Below are positions 1-6,859 of a DNA stretch of 8,590 nt, piece by piece; the first letter of the stretch is position 1, and every line of letters starts with the position of its first letter. This DNA is from Massilia sp. (GTDB lineage: Bacteria; Pseudomonadota; Gammaproteobacteria; Burkholderiales; Burkholderiaceae_D), in NCBI GenBank assembly GCA_003520365.1, contig DOUW01000458.1, positions 1 through 8,590 of the forward strand. Reading direction: 5' to 3'. The translations under genes were made by a program, and so were the position numbers. The notes under the pieces were generated by a model that saw nothing but the letters and a program-made list of their open reading frames with translations, did no database searches and was not told where the DNA came from.

Positions 1-773
1 GCGCCGGCCGCGCCGAAGGCGGCGCCCAGGCCGTCGGCGCCGAAGCCGGTCAGCGTCGCCACCGCCAGCTGGTCGACCAGCGCCTTGTGACCCTTGACCA
101 CGTCGAAATGCCACTCGGGCACGCGCTGGGTGTGGGCGACCGGGCTGTCCTCGAACAGGTCGCCGTCGTCGGCGCGCAGGATCTCGGCCGGCGCGATGCG
201 TTCCAGTTCCTGTGCCAGGCGGGTGTTGACGGTGCGCTCGTCGCCGGAGAACTCCATCAGGCGCAGCGCGCCGCTGGCCAGCGACATCCAGGCCAGGCCG
301 ACGGTCACATTTTTACGTTGCGCCAGCGTGCAGACCGCCAGCAGCGGGCGCTCGGCCTTCTCGGGCAGCAGGTCGGAATCGGTCAGGGTGCCCGGCGTGA
401 CCACGCGCACCACCTTGCGCTCGACCGGGCCTTTCGAGAGCGCCGGGTCGCCGATCTGCTCGCAGATCGCGCAGGATTCGCCGAGTTTCACCAACTTGGC
501 CAGGTAGGGATCGAGCGAATGGAAGGGCACGCCCGCCATCTTGATCGGATTGCCGCCCGAGGAACCGCGCGCGGTCAGCGTGATGCCGAGGATACGCGCG
601 GCCTTTTCGGCGTCTTCGAAGAAGAGTTCGTAGAAGTCGCCCATCCGGTAGAACACCAGCATGGTCGGGTAGTCGGCCTTGATGCGCAGGTATTGCTGCA
701 TCATGGGTGTGACTTTTTCTGCCGGACTGCTCTTGACTGCGGCGGCGTTGATGTCGGATGAAACGGTGGTCAT
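1..773 (-). CDS. mutS: DNA mismatch repair protein MutS, N-terminal part (runs off left edge)
   Basis: This is the mismatch-recognition ATPase that starts methyl-directed repair with MutL. Translation of the minus strand from ATG at 773-771 is open for 257 codons to the window edge with no frameshift. Residues 22-50 contain the MutS signature [15 protein letters not shown] followed by [15 protein letters not shown]. In it, F47-Y48-E49 is the F-x-E mismatch-contact motif (E. coli F36/E38). [20 protein letters not shown] (residues 100-119) is also diagnostic. The visible part covers mismatch-binding domain I and most of the connector domain. The core, clamp and ATPase domains lie outside the window. 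I chose the ATG at 773 because it gives a leader about 11 residues longer than E. coli MutS. The Met pair at residues 24-25 lies inside the conserved block and is too late. No clear Shine-Dalgarno precedes the start. Base composition matches the high-GC chromosome. The identification is very secure; exact start is less so. Confidence 0.96.
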   Translation of the reverse strand, partial: MTTVSSDINAAAVKSSPAEKVTPMMQQYLRIKADYPTMLVFYRMGDFYELFFEDAEKAARILGITLTARGSSGGNPIKMAGVPFHSLDPYLAKLVKLGESCAICEQIGDPALSKGPVERKVVRVVTPGTLTDSDLLPEKAERPLLAVCTLAQRKNVTVGLAWMSLASGALRLMEFSGDERTVNTRLAQELERIAPAEILRADDGDLFEDSPVAHTQRVPEWHFDVVKGHKALVDQLAVATLTGFGADGLGAAFGAAG

Positions 774-1181
774 GTCGGTCGTATTCGGTGAGGCAGGGGC
801 ATTGACTTGCCAAGACCGTCATTTTAACCGCATCGGCTGGGCTGCGAGGTGTTGGAATGCCGAGCCGGACAGCGAGTCTGGCGACGGGGGGCCGCAGCTT
901 TGGTTCTCGCGGGATTTTCCGTCCTCATGCGTCAGTTCGCCCGTCGGTGGTGGTGTTGGCGACGCCAATCGTGATGACAGAGCAACTACTTTTCCTGCGG
1001 ATACACTTCGCGGTTCGGTGCGTCAAATGGTCGCGAGGGACGCCTTTAGTGGTAGGGCTGCGCGAGATTAAGCCAATCCCCACCTTGGCGACCACTGCTT
1101 TGGGTTGTTGATCCGAGTTAAATGTCCAGCCTGCCAAAGCCGGATGATGACGACTCTCTCATTCACTACCAAGGCATGAAC
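774..1181. other. Intergenic region between divergent mutS and hcp
   Basis: This 408-base stretch separates the divergent mutS and hcp starts and should hold both promoters. Base composition shifts from GC-rich to more AT-rich towards hcp. Short open frames exist (for example 857-1111 plus), but their translations resemble no protein I know and have no ribosome binding site. I see no RNA gene, clear terminator or strong sigma70 promoter. A TTGGCG at 1085-1090 with TTGATC 17 bases downstream is a very weak candidate for hcp. Confidence 0.5.
1171..1174 (+). promoter_or_regulatory. Ribosome binding site that sets the hcp start
   Basis: AAGG at 1171-1174 lies 7 bases before ATG 1182. It is only 1 base before the in-frame ATG at 1176, and no such site precedes the in-frame ATG at 1122. 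This supports 1182 as the hcp start, which also matches the usual Hcp N-terminus (MA-x-D-x-YLQIDGIKGES). Confidence 0.6.
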
Positions 1182-1673
1182 ATGGCAAACGACGCATACT
1201 TGCAGATCGACGGCATCAAAGGCGAAAGCGCCGACTCGAAACATAAGGATTGGATCGAAGTGTCGAATGTGGACTGGAGCGTTCACCAGCCGCGCGCACT
1301 GTCGATCTCTTCGTCCGGCCATACTGCCGGCAAGGCCGAGCTGTCGGAAATCTCGTTCAAGAAGCTGGCCGATCTCTCGTCGCCGCTGCTGCAACAGACC
1401 TGTGCAACCGGCAAAACCATTCCCAAGGCCAAGTTCGAGTTCATGCGCGCGGATGGCAATGGCGAGCCCATCAAGTATTACAGCATCGAGCTCGAGAATG
1501 TCATGGTGTCGTCCGTCAGCCCGTCATGCGGCGACGGCGGCATTCTGACCGAGCGTGTGTCTCTCGCTTATTCGAAGATCAAATGGAGCTATACGCAACA
1601 GAAAGTTGCCGGCGGCGCGAGCGGCAATACCTCTGGCGGGTGGGATGCCGCTACCAACAAGATTGCGGCATGA
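1182..1673 (+). CDS. hcp: Hcp, type VI secretion tube protein
   Basis: Hcp hexamers stack to form the inner tube expelled by the T6SS, and small effectors can travel inside the ring. The 163-residue product has the family's usual length. It opens with MANDAYLQIDGIKGES, continues with HKDWIEVSNVDWSVHQPRA (residues about 22-40), and ends with the typical GGWDAATNKIAA tail. All are hallmarks of the Hcp1 family. The reading frame opens at 1122, but the first 20 codons are not Hcp-like, and the AAGG site favours ATG 1182. The next gene, a putative amidase effector, starts 9 bases after the stop, so the two are very likely co-transcribed. No TssB/C, VgrG or ClpV genes are in view, so this is an orphan cargo hcp. 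Codon use is more AT-rich than in mutS or the genes to the right, which suggests acquisition by transfer. Identification is firm; which apparatus it serves cannot be seen. Confidence 0.95.
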   Translation: MANDAYLQIDGIKGESADSKHKDWIEVSNVDWSVHQPRALSISSSGHTAGKAELSEISFKKLADLSSPLLQQTCATGKTIPKAKFEFMRADGNGEPIKYYSIELENVMVSSVSPSCGDGGILTERVSLAYSKIKWSYTQQKVAGGASGNTSGGWDAATNKIAA

Positions 1674-1682
1674 GGCCGGCCC

Positions 1683-2117
1683 ATGCGGCCCGTTCTCTAC
1701 GAAGGCGACCTTGGCGAGCTGCTGGCAAAGTATCTAGGACGTTACGCCGGCAGGGATCAAGAGTGCGTCGCCTTTCCGCAAGCAGTGACAAGCGTCGGTC
1801 ACACCAGCCAATGGCAAGCCGGCGCGAGAGTGATCGAGCAAAGCCACATTGCTCCGGGCACAGTGATCGCCAATTTCAAATTCGAGAACGGCCGGGCACG
1901 CTTCCCGAATCAACATGGCTACCATGTCGCGATCTTTCTCGAATTCGGCAACAGGCGGCCGGGCGGCGGCTATACGCATTTTTGGGTGCTCGACCAGTGG
2001 CAGGGCAAGACTGTAGCGAGGCGGAACAAGAATGCCTGGACGGCGGAGCAAAGCGAGCGGTTCCATATCCGGCCGAGCGACGACGCGGAACAGTATTACA
2101 TCGTGAACGTGCCATGA
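1683..2117 (+). CDS. BPSL0067-family protein, putative T6SS peptidoglycan amidase effector
   Basis: The 144-residue product resembles the BPSL0067 family, small NlpC/P60- or CHAP-like cysteine peptidases often encoded beside hcp. Visible family features are QECVAF with C28 as likely nucleophile, TSQWQAGARV (41-50), GTVIANF (59-65), GYHVAIFLEF with H81 as likely general base, and VLDQW (102-106). By analogy it would cleave peptide bonds of peptidoglycan in the periplasm of a rival cell. There is no signal peptide, as expected for cargo delivered through the Hcp tube. It lies 9 bases after hcp, and its TGA overlaps the ATG of the next gene by 4 bases (ATGA). This is the classic tight effector-immunity arrangement. 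I place the family from remembered motifs. Substrate and cleavage site are inferred. The start at 1683 gives a normal family length, and no upstream in-frame alternative looks better. Confidence 0.8.
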   Translation: MRPVLYEGDLGELLAKYLGRYAGRDQECVAFPQAVTSVGHTSQWQAGARVIEQSHIAPGTVIANFKFENGRARFPNQHGYHVAIFLEFGNRRPGGGYTHFWVLDQWQGKTVARRNKNAWTAEQSERFHIRPSDDAEQYYIVNVP

Positions 2118-2449
2118 AGACCATTCTTTTCATCTTGTTTGCAATGTGCCTCCAGCCGGTGGTCGCTAAAACGGTTGAATGCCCCAAGGCTTCGGAAGGC
2201 AAGCCGCTCGCAGGTGTCGGCGCTTACTTCGACAAGCAGACCGAAATCCAGGGCGTACGCTTCGGCGAAAAGGGCGGCTATCGCGTCGAGCTGCCGTTAA
2301 ACGTGCAGTGGCTTGTGTGTGAATACGGCGCTATTGGCGGGACGCAGCGCTGGGTCGAAGTGAAGCCCAACGACAGTGTTCAACGTTGCGTGCTCCGCGT
2401 TCGGGAAGTGAAGAGCAGGCCGCAGGACGCGAAGCTGACTTGCGAATAG
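2114..2449 (+). CDS. Small exported Cys-rich protein, STY0301-like, probable immunity to the adjacent amidase
   Basis: The 111-residue product begins with a clear signal peptide: MKTI, then a hydrophobic run to about residue 18, with PVVA as the likely cleavage site. This places the protein in the periplasm. The mature part has four cysteines (C23, C69, C92, C110), enough for two disulfides, and the block VQWLVCEYG (64-72) seen in STY0301-type proteins. Its ATG overlaps the effector stop by 4 bases, so it is translationally coupled to the effector. A periplasmic partner coupled to a cell-wall hydrolase is most simply an immunity protein that blocks self-intoxication. That role is inferred from location and context; I see no direct inhibitory motif. 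The STY0301 assignment rests on a recalled pattern and is moderate. The coding potential, signal peptide and operon position are clear. Confidence 0.75.
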   Translation: MKTILFILFAMCLQPVVAKTVECPKASEGKPLAGVGAYFDKQTEIQGVRFGEKGGYRVELPLNVQWLVCEYGAIGGTQRWVEVKPNDSVQRCVLRVREVKSRPQDAKLTCE

Positions 2450-2485
2450 CCGGGCGGTAAAGCGGCCTGTCGTGCCTCCTGGTGC

Positions 2486-2950
2486 TCAGTAGCCGCGACC
2501 GGGGCAGCATCCATCAGGCGGGCATGGCCACTTTTCCTGCCACATCCGGATTATCAGCACAGCCGCCTTTTCGTTCAGTCTTTCTGCCGGCAATTTGCGC
2601 AGATAAGCCAACGTGCTGGAGCGCATGGTCTTCGGCGACTGCTTCGGCGTTGGTCTCGGTCGTCCGTCCGTGTAGCACCAAAGCCCGCTCTCAGTGGCGT
2701 CGTGAATCCCCATGAGATATCTGGTGGCTTCGTCGACCGTCGCCTGGCGGTTGGCTGTCCGAACTGGCGGGTCCAGCTGTTGCAACAACTGTGCACCGCT
2801 CATCCAAGGCGTTGGTGCCGGCACGACTTTCGCAGGCGTTCCCGGCATCCGGAACGGATGTTCCTTATCGTGGTTCTGCGCTTGGCTGGCACCTGCGAGC
2901 AGCACGGCGAGCAAAACGGCAGCCGTCCGGCATCTGAACGGGTTACGCAT
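2486..2950 (-). CDS. Rap1a/Tai-family exported immunity protein, without its effector
   Basis: The minus-strand product of 154 residues starts at ATG 2950 with a signal peptide (MRNPFRCRTA, then AVLLAVLLAGASQA, cleavage near residue 24). It continues with a Rap1a/Tai-like domain at about 49-143: MSGAQLLQQL, ATRYLMGIHDA, LWCYTDGRP, a helix around LAYLRKLPAE, and the terminal EKWPCP. Rap1a/Tai proteins are periplasmic inhibitors of Tae4-type T6SS amidases in Serratia and relatives. Here no amidase gene lies beside it. Immediately upstream is a 34-codon hcp remnant that overlaps it by 8 bases. The frame is open further upstream (to 3061), but that extension runs through the hcp remnant in the wrong frame. 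No Shine-Dalgarno precedes ATG 2950, so translation probably depends on coupling to the hcp fragment. The C-terminus PPDGCCPGRGY adds two cysteines. The first Cys of the usual family C-x-x-Y motif is absent (A-T-R-Y). Family call is good; function is inferred. Confidence 0.78.
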   Translation of the reverse strand: MRNPFRCRTAAVLLAVLLAGASQAQNHDKEHPFRMPGTPAKVVPAPTPWMSGAQLLQQLDPPVRTANRQATVDEATRYLMGIHDATESGLWCYTDGRPRPTPKQSPKTMRSSTLAYLRKLPAERLNEKAAVLIIRMWQEKWPCPPDGCCPGRGY

Positions 2951-3047
2951 CGTAGCCGAAGGCCAGAAATTCGTTCCATTCCTGATGATTCGCGTCCTGC
3001 GACTCACCCTTGATACCGTCGATCTGCAAGTACACATCGATAGCCAT
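2943..3047 (-). pseudogene. Truncated hcp (34 codons), leader of the Tai-like gene
   Basis: The minus strand from ATG 3047 reads MAIDVYLQIDGIKGES, then QDANHQEWNEFLAFGYDA, then TAA at 2945-2943. The first 28 or so residues align without gaps with the complete Hcp at 1182-1673. Over the first 84 bases the two genes share 60 identical positions by my hand count, including a 17-base exact run (1197-1213 plus, 3032-3016 minus). The Hcp sequence then stops: after the TAA no frame resembles the remaining 130 residues. The start keeps a strong ribosome site, GGAGGAG, about 5 bases upstream. Its last 8 bases overlap the start of the Rap1a/Tai-like gene. It looks like a deletion remnant of a former hcp-effector-immunity cassette that now serves as a translated leader. 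It cannot build a tube. Confidence 0.85.
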
Positions 3048-3349
3048 GGCGTCTCCTCCAAATGATCAGAGGAGTATCCAGCTCTTGAGGAAATGAGAAT
3101 TGCACACCGTCAATCAGTTGGTGGGCAGACGTCAAGAGACTTCAAGCCAGCATACTCGGCGCATCGCGCTAAACACGCATGCCCGCCATGGTCCAAGGTC
3201 CAATTGCACCGCACAGAACAGCATTCCTACAATGCAGCGCAGATCCGGGCGCCGGATGCATCGCCGCGCTCTTCGAGCGATGCAGGCATGTTGGCCCATC
3301 GAGCATCATCGAGTCCGGTTCGTGCATACCCTTGTCAAGGAGCCGCGCC
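3048..3349. other. Intergenic region between the hcp remnant and the AI-2E transporter
   Basis: This 302-base stretch separates divergent genes. The right half holds a good plus-strand promoter (3204-3233) and a ribosome site (3337-3342) for the transporter. The left half must drive the minus-strand hcp-remnant/Tai unit. TTGAC-like hexamers occur there on the minus strand, but none has a matching -10 box. No gene or RNA was recognised. Confidence 0.5.
3204..3233 (+). promoter_or_regulatory. Sigma70-type promoter for the AI-2E family transporter
   Basis: TTGCAC at 3204-3209 (4 of 6 to TTGACA) and TACAAT at 3228-3233 (5 of 6 to TATAAT) are separated by 18 bases. This would start transcription near 3240 and leave a leader of about 110 bases before ATG 3350. 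It is the best promoter match in the window. Confidence 0.6.
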
Positions 3350-4474
3350 ATGAATGCGCCCTATGCGCCCGATCCGGATCTCGAACAACGCCTGTTCAGG
3401 AAGCTGCTGGACGTCTTCATCCGGGCCGGGCTGGCGTTCGCGCTGGCGGCCTTGTGCTACCGGGTGTTCTCGCCGTTCATTTCGCTGATGGTCTGGGCCC
3501 TGATCCTGGCGGTGACCCTGTATCCGGGCCATCAAAGGCTGGCACGCGCGCTGGGTGGGCGGCAGGGGCTGGCTGCCACCCTGATGGTGGTGGGCGGGAT
3601 CGTCCTGATCGGCTTGCCGACTGCCGTGCTGATGTCCTCGGTGGGCGAATCGGCCCAGCACTTCATCGTCAGCGTGCGCGGCAACGTGATCAGGATTCCG
3701 GCCCCGCCGTCGACGGTGGCCGGATGGCCTGTCGTCGGCGAACGCATCCACGGCTTCTGGTCGCAGGCGCACACGGACCTGCCGGCATTCGTGCGCAGCG
3801 TGCAGCCGCAACTCGGCGGCCTGGCCAGGATGGCGCTGGGGGTGGTCGCCAGCATGGCCAGCGGGGCGCTGCTGTTCCTGGCCTCGTTCATCGTGGCGGG
3901 CATCATCATGGCCTTCGGCCAGACCGGGTCCGACAGCATCCGTGCGATCTTCGCCCGCATCGTGGGCGTCGGGCGCGGCGACGAATTCGCCAGGCTGTCC
4001 ACCGAGACGATCCGTGCGGTGGCGCTGGGCGTGCTCGGGGTGGCGTTCATCCAGGCCATCGTCGTCGGTCTGGTGATGGTGACTGCCCGCATACCGTTTG
4101 CCGGCGTGCTCGCCTTGCTGGTCCTGGTGCTGGGCATCGCCCAGGTCCCGGCAGCGCTGGTGACCCTGCCGGTCATCGTCTACCTCTGGGCGAGCGGCGA
4201 CTACGCCACCACGCCGGCCATCGCCTACACCGTGCTGCTGCTCGTCGCCGGCATGCTCGACAACGTGCTCAAGCCGCTCCTGCTGGGGCGGGGTGTCCAT
4301 GCGCCGATGCCGGTCATCCTGATCGGCGCGCTGGGCGGCCTGGCGAGCGCCGGCATCATGGGAATGTTCGTAGGCGCGGTCCTGCTCACCGTGGGCTACC
4401 AGTTGTTCATGGCATGGGTGGCCGCCAATCCGGACGTGCCGGCGCCGTCGCCCGGATTGCCCGCGCGCGGCTGA
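3350..4474 (+). CDS. AI-2E family transporter (PerM/TqsA-like membrane protein)
   Basis: The 374-residue protein is strongly hydrophobic with about eight likely membrane segments: two at about 24-58, one at 75-98, then after a polar loop (100-160) segments at about 160-190, 222-246, 249-280, 290-303 and 320-358. This layout, the DNVLKP motif at 304-309, and the terminal GALGGLASAGIMGMFVGAVLL-like glycine-rich helix identify the AI-2E (UPF0118) family. Some members export the signal AI-2, and others act as Na+/H+ antiporters or have no known substrate, so the cargo is undefined. The motif usually written FVGP reads FVGA here. Start ATG 3350 follows AAGGAG (3337-3342) at 7 bases. The gene stands alone, convergent with the response regulator 57 bases downstream. 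GC content is back to the chromosomal level. Confidence 0.88.
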   Translation: MNAPYAPDPDLEQRLFRKLLDVFIRAGLAFALAALCYRVFSPFISLMVWALILAVTLYPGHQRLARALGGRQGLAATLMVVGGIVLIGLPTAVLMSSVGESAQHFIVSVRGNVIRIPAPPSTVAGWPVVGERIHGFWSQAHTDLPAFVRSVQPQLGGLARMALGVVASMASGALLFLASFIVAGIIMAFGQTGSDSIRAIFARIVGVGRGDEFARLSTETIRAVALGVLGVAFIQAIVVGLVMVTARIPFAGVLALLVLVLGIAQVPAALVTLPVIVYLWASGDYATTPAIAYTVLLLVAGMLDNVLKPLLLGRGVHAPMPVILIGALGGLASAGIMGMFVGAVLLTVGYQLFMAWVAANPDVPAPSPGLPARG

Positions 4475-4531
4475 GCAGCGTGTCGTGCCCATGCATCGGC
4501 CAGGCTACGGGCATGCGTCCGCGCCTGTTCG

Positions 4532-4918
4532 TCAACCGGCGCTGTCCGCCTTGTTCAATGCCACCGTCTCCGCATCCAGCAGCAGGTTGTTCACCAGTTC
4601 CACCAGCACTCCCGGATCGACCGGCTTGGACAGTACCGGCACGCCCGGAATCCGGATCGACAGTTCGTGGCCATAGGCGGACACGATCAGCGCCGGCAGG
4701 GTGGGGCGCCGGGCGCGCAGTTCGAGCAGCAGTTCCTCGCCGTTCATGCCGGGCATGCGGTAATCGGTGACGACCAGGTCGATGGAGGAGGAGGCGAACA
4801 GGCCGAGCGCCTCCTTGCCGCCGCCGGCCGCCAGCACGGCAAAGCCGGCAGCCTCGAGGTAACGCTGGAGGATGTAGCTGACGGCCGGGTCGTCCTCGAC
4901 CAACAGGATGCGTTTCAA
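4532..4918 (-). CDS. Single-domain response regulator (CheY-like), TTG start
   Basis: This 128-residue protein is a lone receiver domain. ILLVEDDPAV carries the acidic pocket (E8/D9/D10), D52 in VVTDYRMPGMNG is the phosphoacceptor, VSAYG supplies S80, and VLSKPV supplies K98. No output domain follows, so it probably works by protein-protein contact or as a phosphorelay intermediate. The frame is open far upstream but antisense-like there. The natural start is TTG at 4918-4916, giving M/L-KRILLVEDD. It sits 5 bases after an AAGGA that lies inside the last codons of the upstream kinase. No ATG is available near this point. The gene begins 2 bases after the kinase stop codon, so the pair is one transcription unit and the kinase is the obvious phosphodonor. 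Identification is firm; the downstream target is unknown. Confidence 0.92.
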   Translation of the reverse strand: MKRILLVEDDPAVSYILQRYLEAAGFAVLAAGGGKEALGLFASSSIDLVVTDYRMPGMNGEELLLELRARRPTLPALIVSAYGHELSIRIPGVPVLSKPVDPGVLVELVNNLLLDAETVALNKADSAG

Positions 4919-4920
4919 AA

Positions 4921-6642
4921 TTATCCTTCGTGCTGGAAGCCGGATGCCGAGCCCTTGCGGGCCTCGACCTTCAGCGAGATGCGGATGCGCTCGGCGAGGT
5001 CGGCGAGGCGGTAGGGCTTGGCCATGGTCGTCCAGGTCGGACCGGCGTTGGCCGTGACCGGCAGTTCGCTCATGTAGCCGGTGGCGAGGATCACCGGCAC
5101 GTCGGGCTGGCGCTCGCGCACGAGTTCGGCCAGGCGGATGCCGTTCATCCCCCCTGGCATGATGATGTCGCTGAACAGCAGGTCGATGTCGCCGTAGCGT
5201 TCGACCAGTTCCACCGCTTCCTCGCCGCTCTGGGCCGCCAGCACCCGGTAGCCGAGGTCGCGCAGGTGGTTTTCCGCCAGTTCGCGCACGTCGTGGCTGT
5301 CGTCGACCACCAGGATGGTTTTCCGGCCGAGGATCGCTTCCGGGCTCCAGTTCATGCCCTTGTTCCCCACCCGGTCGGCCATGATCTCCATGCCCGACTG
5401 CTGGGCCAGCGGGAAGATCATGCGAATCGTGGTGCCCTGGTTCGGCACGCTGTCGATCTCGAGCCGGCCGTGCGACTGCTGGACGAAGCCGTGCACCATG
5501 GCCAGGCCGAGTCCGGTTCCCGGACCCTTGGTCGTGAAGAAGGGTTCGGTCGCGCGCCGCATCACCTCCGGCGTCATGCCTTCGCCCTCGTCGATCACGC
5601 AGATGACCACGTGGCTGCCGTCCCCGCCGCCGTGGCGCAGCAGGGAGGTGCCGACCTTGACCTTGCCGCCCTGCGGCATCGCATCGCGCGCGTTGATCAG
5701 GACATTGAGCAGGGCCATTTCCAGGTGCGTGGGGTCGAGCGTGCAATAAGGCAGTCCGGGCTTCAGGTCGAGATGCAGCTCGACCTTGTCGCCCAAGGTA
5801 CGCACCAGCATTTCCGAGAACTCGACCAGCAACGAATTCAGGTTGACGCGACGCGGCTCGAGGCGCTGCTTGCGCGCAAAGGTCAGCAATTGCTGGGTGA
5901 GCTTGCCGGCTTTCATGGCGGCGCGCTGGGCGCGCCGGATCGGTTCGCTGGCATTCGGGTTGCCGCCAATGCCGAGCAGGGCCAGCTCCAGGTTGCCGTT
6001 GATGACCTGCAGCAGGTTGTTGAAGTCGTGCGCCATCCCGGCCGTCAACTGGCCGATCGCTTCCATCTTCTGGGCCTGCATCGAGGACTGCTCGGTGGCG
6101 CGGCGTTCGGTCACGTCCATCTGCGAGGCGAAGAAGTACAGCAAATGTCCTTCCTGGTCGAAGATCGGGCCCAGGTAGAGGGCGTTCCAGAACGGCGTGC
6201 CGTCGGCCTTGTAGTTCAGGATGTCGAGCGCGACGGCGCGCTCCTCGGCGACGGCCGCGCGGATCTCGGCGACCGTGGCCGGGTCGGTCTGCGGGCCCTG
6301 CAGCATGCGGCAGTTGCGGCCGATGACGTCCTGCTCGTCGTACAGGGTCAGGTCGAGGAAGGCGCGGTTGACGAAGACGATCGGGTTGTCCGGCTGACGC
6401 GGATCGGTTACCAGCATCGGCATGCGCGTCATCTCGACGGCGGCGAAGAAGATGTTGCCGCGGTCCTCGAGGCCGGCCTTGTCGATGTAGCTGGCCTGCC
6501 AGTGGCGCATGCCGGGATTGCCCAGCGGATTGAAGGCCGAGCCTTCGAGCTCGCCGTCGGCCGGCACGCCGACGCTCTGGCCGTCGCCCTGCGGGTCGAG
6601 GTCTTTCTTGTCGTCGTCTTCGCGGTGTGATCCGGTTGCCAT
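4921..6642 (-). CDS. LOV-domain hybrid histidine kinase (putative blue-light sensor)
   Basis: The 573-residue cytoplasmic protein has four modules. Residues about 60-180 form a LOV-type PAS domain. GRNCRMLQGPQTD carries the flavin-adduct Cys111, and N143, N153 and Q174 sit where LOV proteins hold the FMN and signal. Then comes a HisKA domain with H205 in GMAHDFNNLLQVINGN. An HATPase domain follows with N-box N313/N317 (LLNVLINARDAM), a G1 box (DEGEGM, 351-356) and GPGTGLGL (373-380). Last is a receiver domain (about 440-555) with D447/D448, phosphoacceptor D492 in SDIIMPGGMNG, T521 and K542. There are no membrane segments. Blue light should form a Cys-FMN bond and alter autophosphorylation of H205, with transfer to D492 and/or the adjacent regulator. 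ATG 6642 follows AGGA at 8 bases, and the acidic, polar first 50 residues look unstructured. All key residues are present, so it should be active. Light sensing is inferred from the intact LOV motif. Confidence 0.95.
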   Translation of the reverse strand: MATGSHREDDDKKDLDPQGDGQSVGVPADGELEGSAFNPLGNPGMRHWQASYIDKAGLEDRGNIFFAAVEMTRMPMLVTDPRQPDNPIVFVNRAFLDLTLYDEQDVIGRNCRMLQGPQTDPATVAEIRAAVAEERAVALDILNYKADGTPFWNALYLGPIFDQEGHLLYFFASQMDVTERRATEQSSMQAQKMEAIGQLTAGMAHDFNNLLQVINGNLELALLGIGGNPNASEPIRRAQRAAMKAGKLTQQLLTFARKQRLEPRRVNLNSLLVEFSEMLVRTLGDKVELHLDLKPGLPYCTLDPTHLEMALLNVLINARDAMPQGGKVKVGTSLLRHGGGDGSHVVICVIDEGEGMTPEVMRRATEPFFTTKGPGTGLGLAMVHGFVQQSHGRLEIDSVPNQGTTIRMIFPLAQQSGMEIMADRVGNKGMNWSPEAILGRKTILVVDDSHDVRELAENHLRDLGYRVLAAQSGEEAVELVERYGDIDLLFSDIIMPGGMNGIRLAELVRERQPDVPVILATGYMSELPVTANAGPTWTTMAKPYRLADLAERIRISLKVEARKGSASGFQHEG

Positions 6643-6859
6643 TGTGGTTTTCCTGGGTAGCCAACATGCACCCAGAGTAAAAGCCGGGGATGCTCCATGC
6701 TAACCGAGGCGAGGCAGGCCGACTGTGCGTGGTTTCACGCAAGCGGTGCGCAAGCGCGGGACCGGATTGCCGCTCAGGCCCAGGCGGCGCCGGTGCAGGG
6801 TTTGCAGCGGCATGAGGTATATTGGTTACAGGGTGATGTTTGTTGAATGCCTGTGTTTA

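Noticed and set aside
1085..1099. Possible sigma54 promoter before hcp (TTGGC then TGCT)
   Set aside because: The GG and GC elements are 10 bases apart instead of the required 12, so it does not fit the consensus.
857..1111. 84-codon plus-strand open frame upstream of hcp
   Set aside because: No similarity to a known protein, no Shine-Dalgarno, and composition like noncoding DNA.
1122..1181. Upstream start giving an Hcp longer by 20 residues
   Set aside because: The added residues are not Hcp-like and no ribosome site precedes ATG 1122.
1250..2449. Long plus-strand open frame of 399 codons
   Set aside because: Its first two thirds are Arg-rich shadow sequence across hcp and the amidase in the wrong frame. 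Only the end, from ATG 2114, is a real gene.
4475..4531. Possible bidirectional terminator between the AI-2E gene and the response regulator
   Set aside because: The similar words GCCCATGC and GGGCATGC are not reverse complements, and no T-run is present.
3100..4770. Plus-strand open frame of 556 codons over the AI-2E gene
   Set aside because: Low-complexity Arg/Gly/Ala translation in a shifted frame; the membrane protein frame at 3350-4474 is clearly the coding one.
4930..6630. Plus-strand open frame of 566 codons antisense to the kinase
   Set aside because: Typical high-GC antisense shadow rich in His, Gln, Val and Asp with no recognisable motif; the minus strand encodes an obvious kinase.
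4532..6742. Minus-strand open frame of 736 codons
   Set aside because: Most of it is a Pro/Arg-rich shadow of the LOV kinase. Only the last 128 codons, from TTG 4918, are the response regulator.
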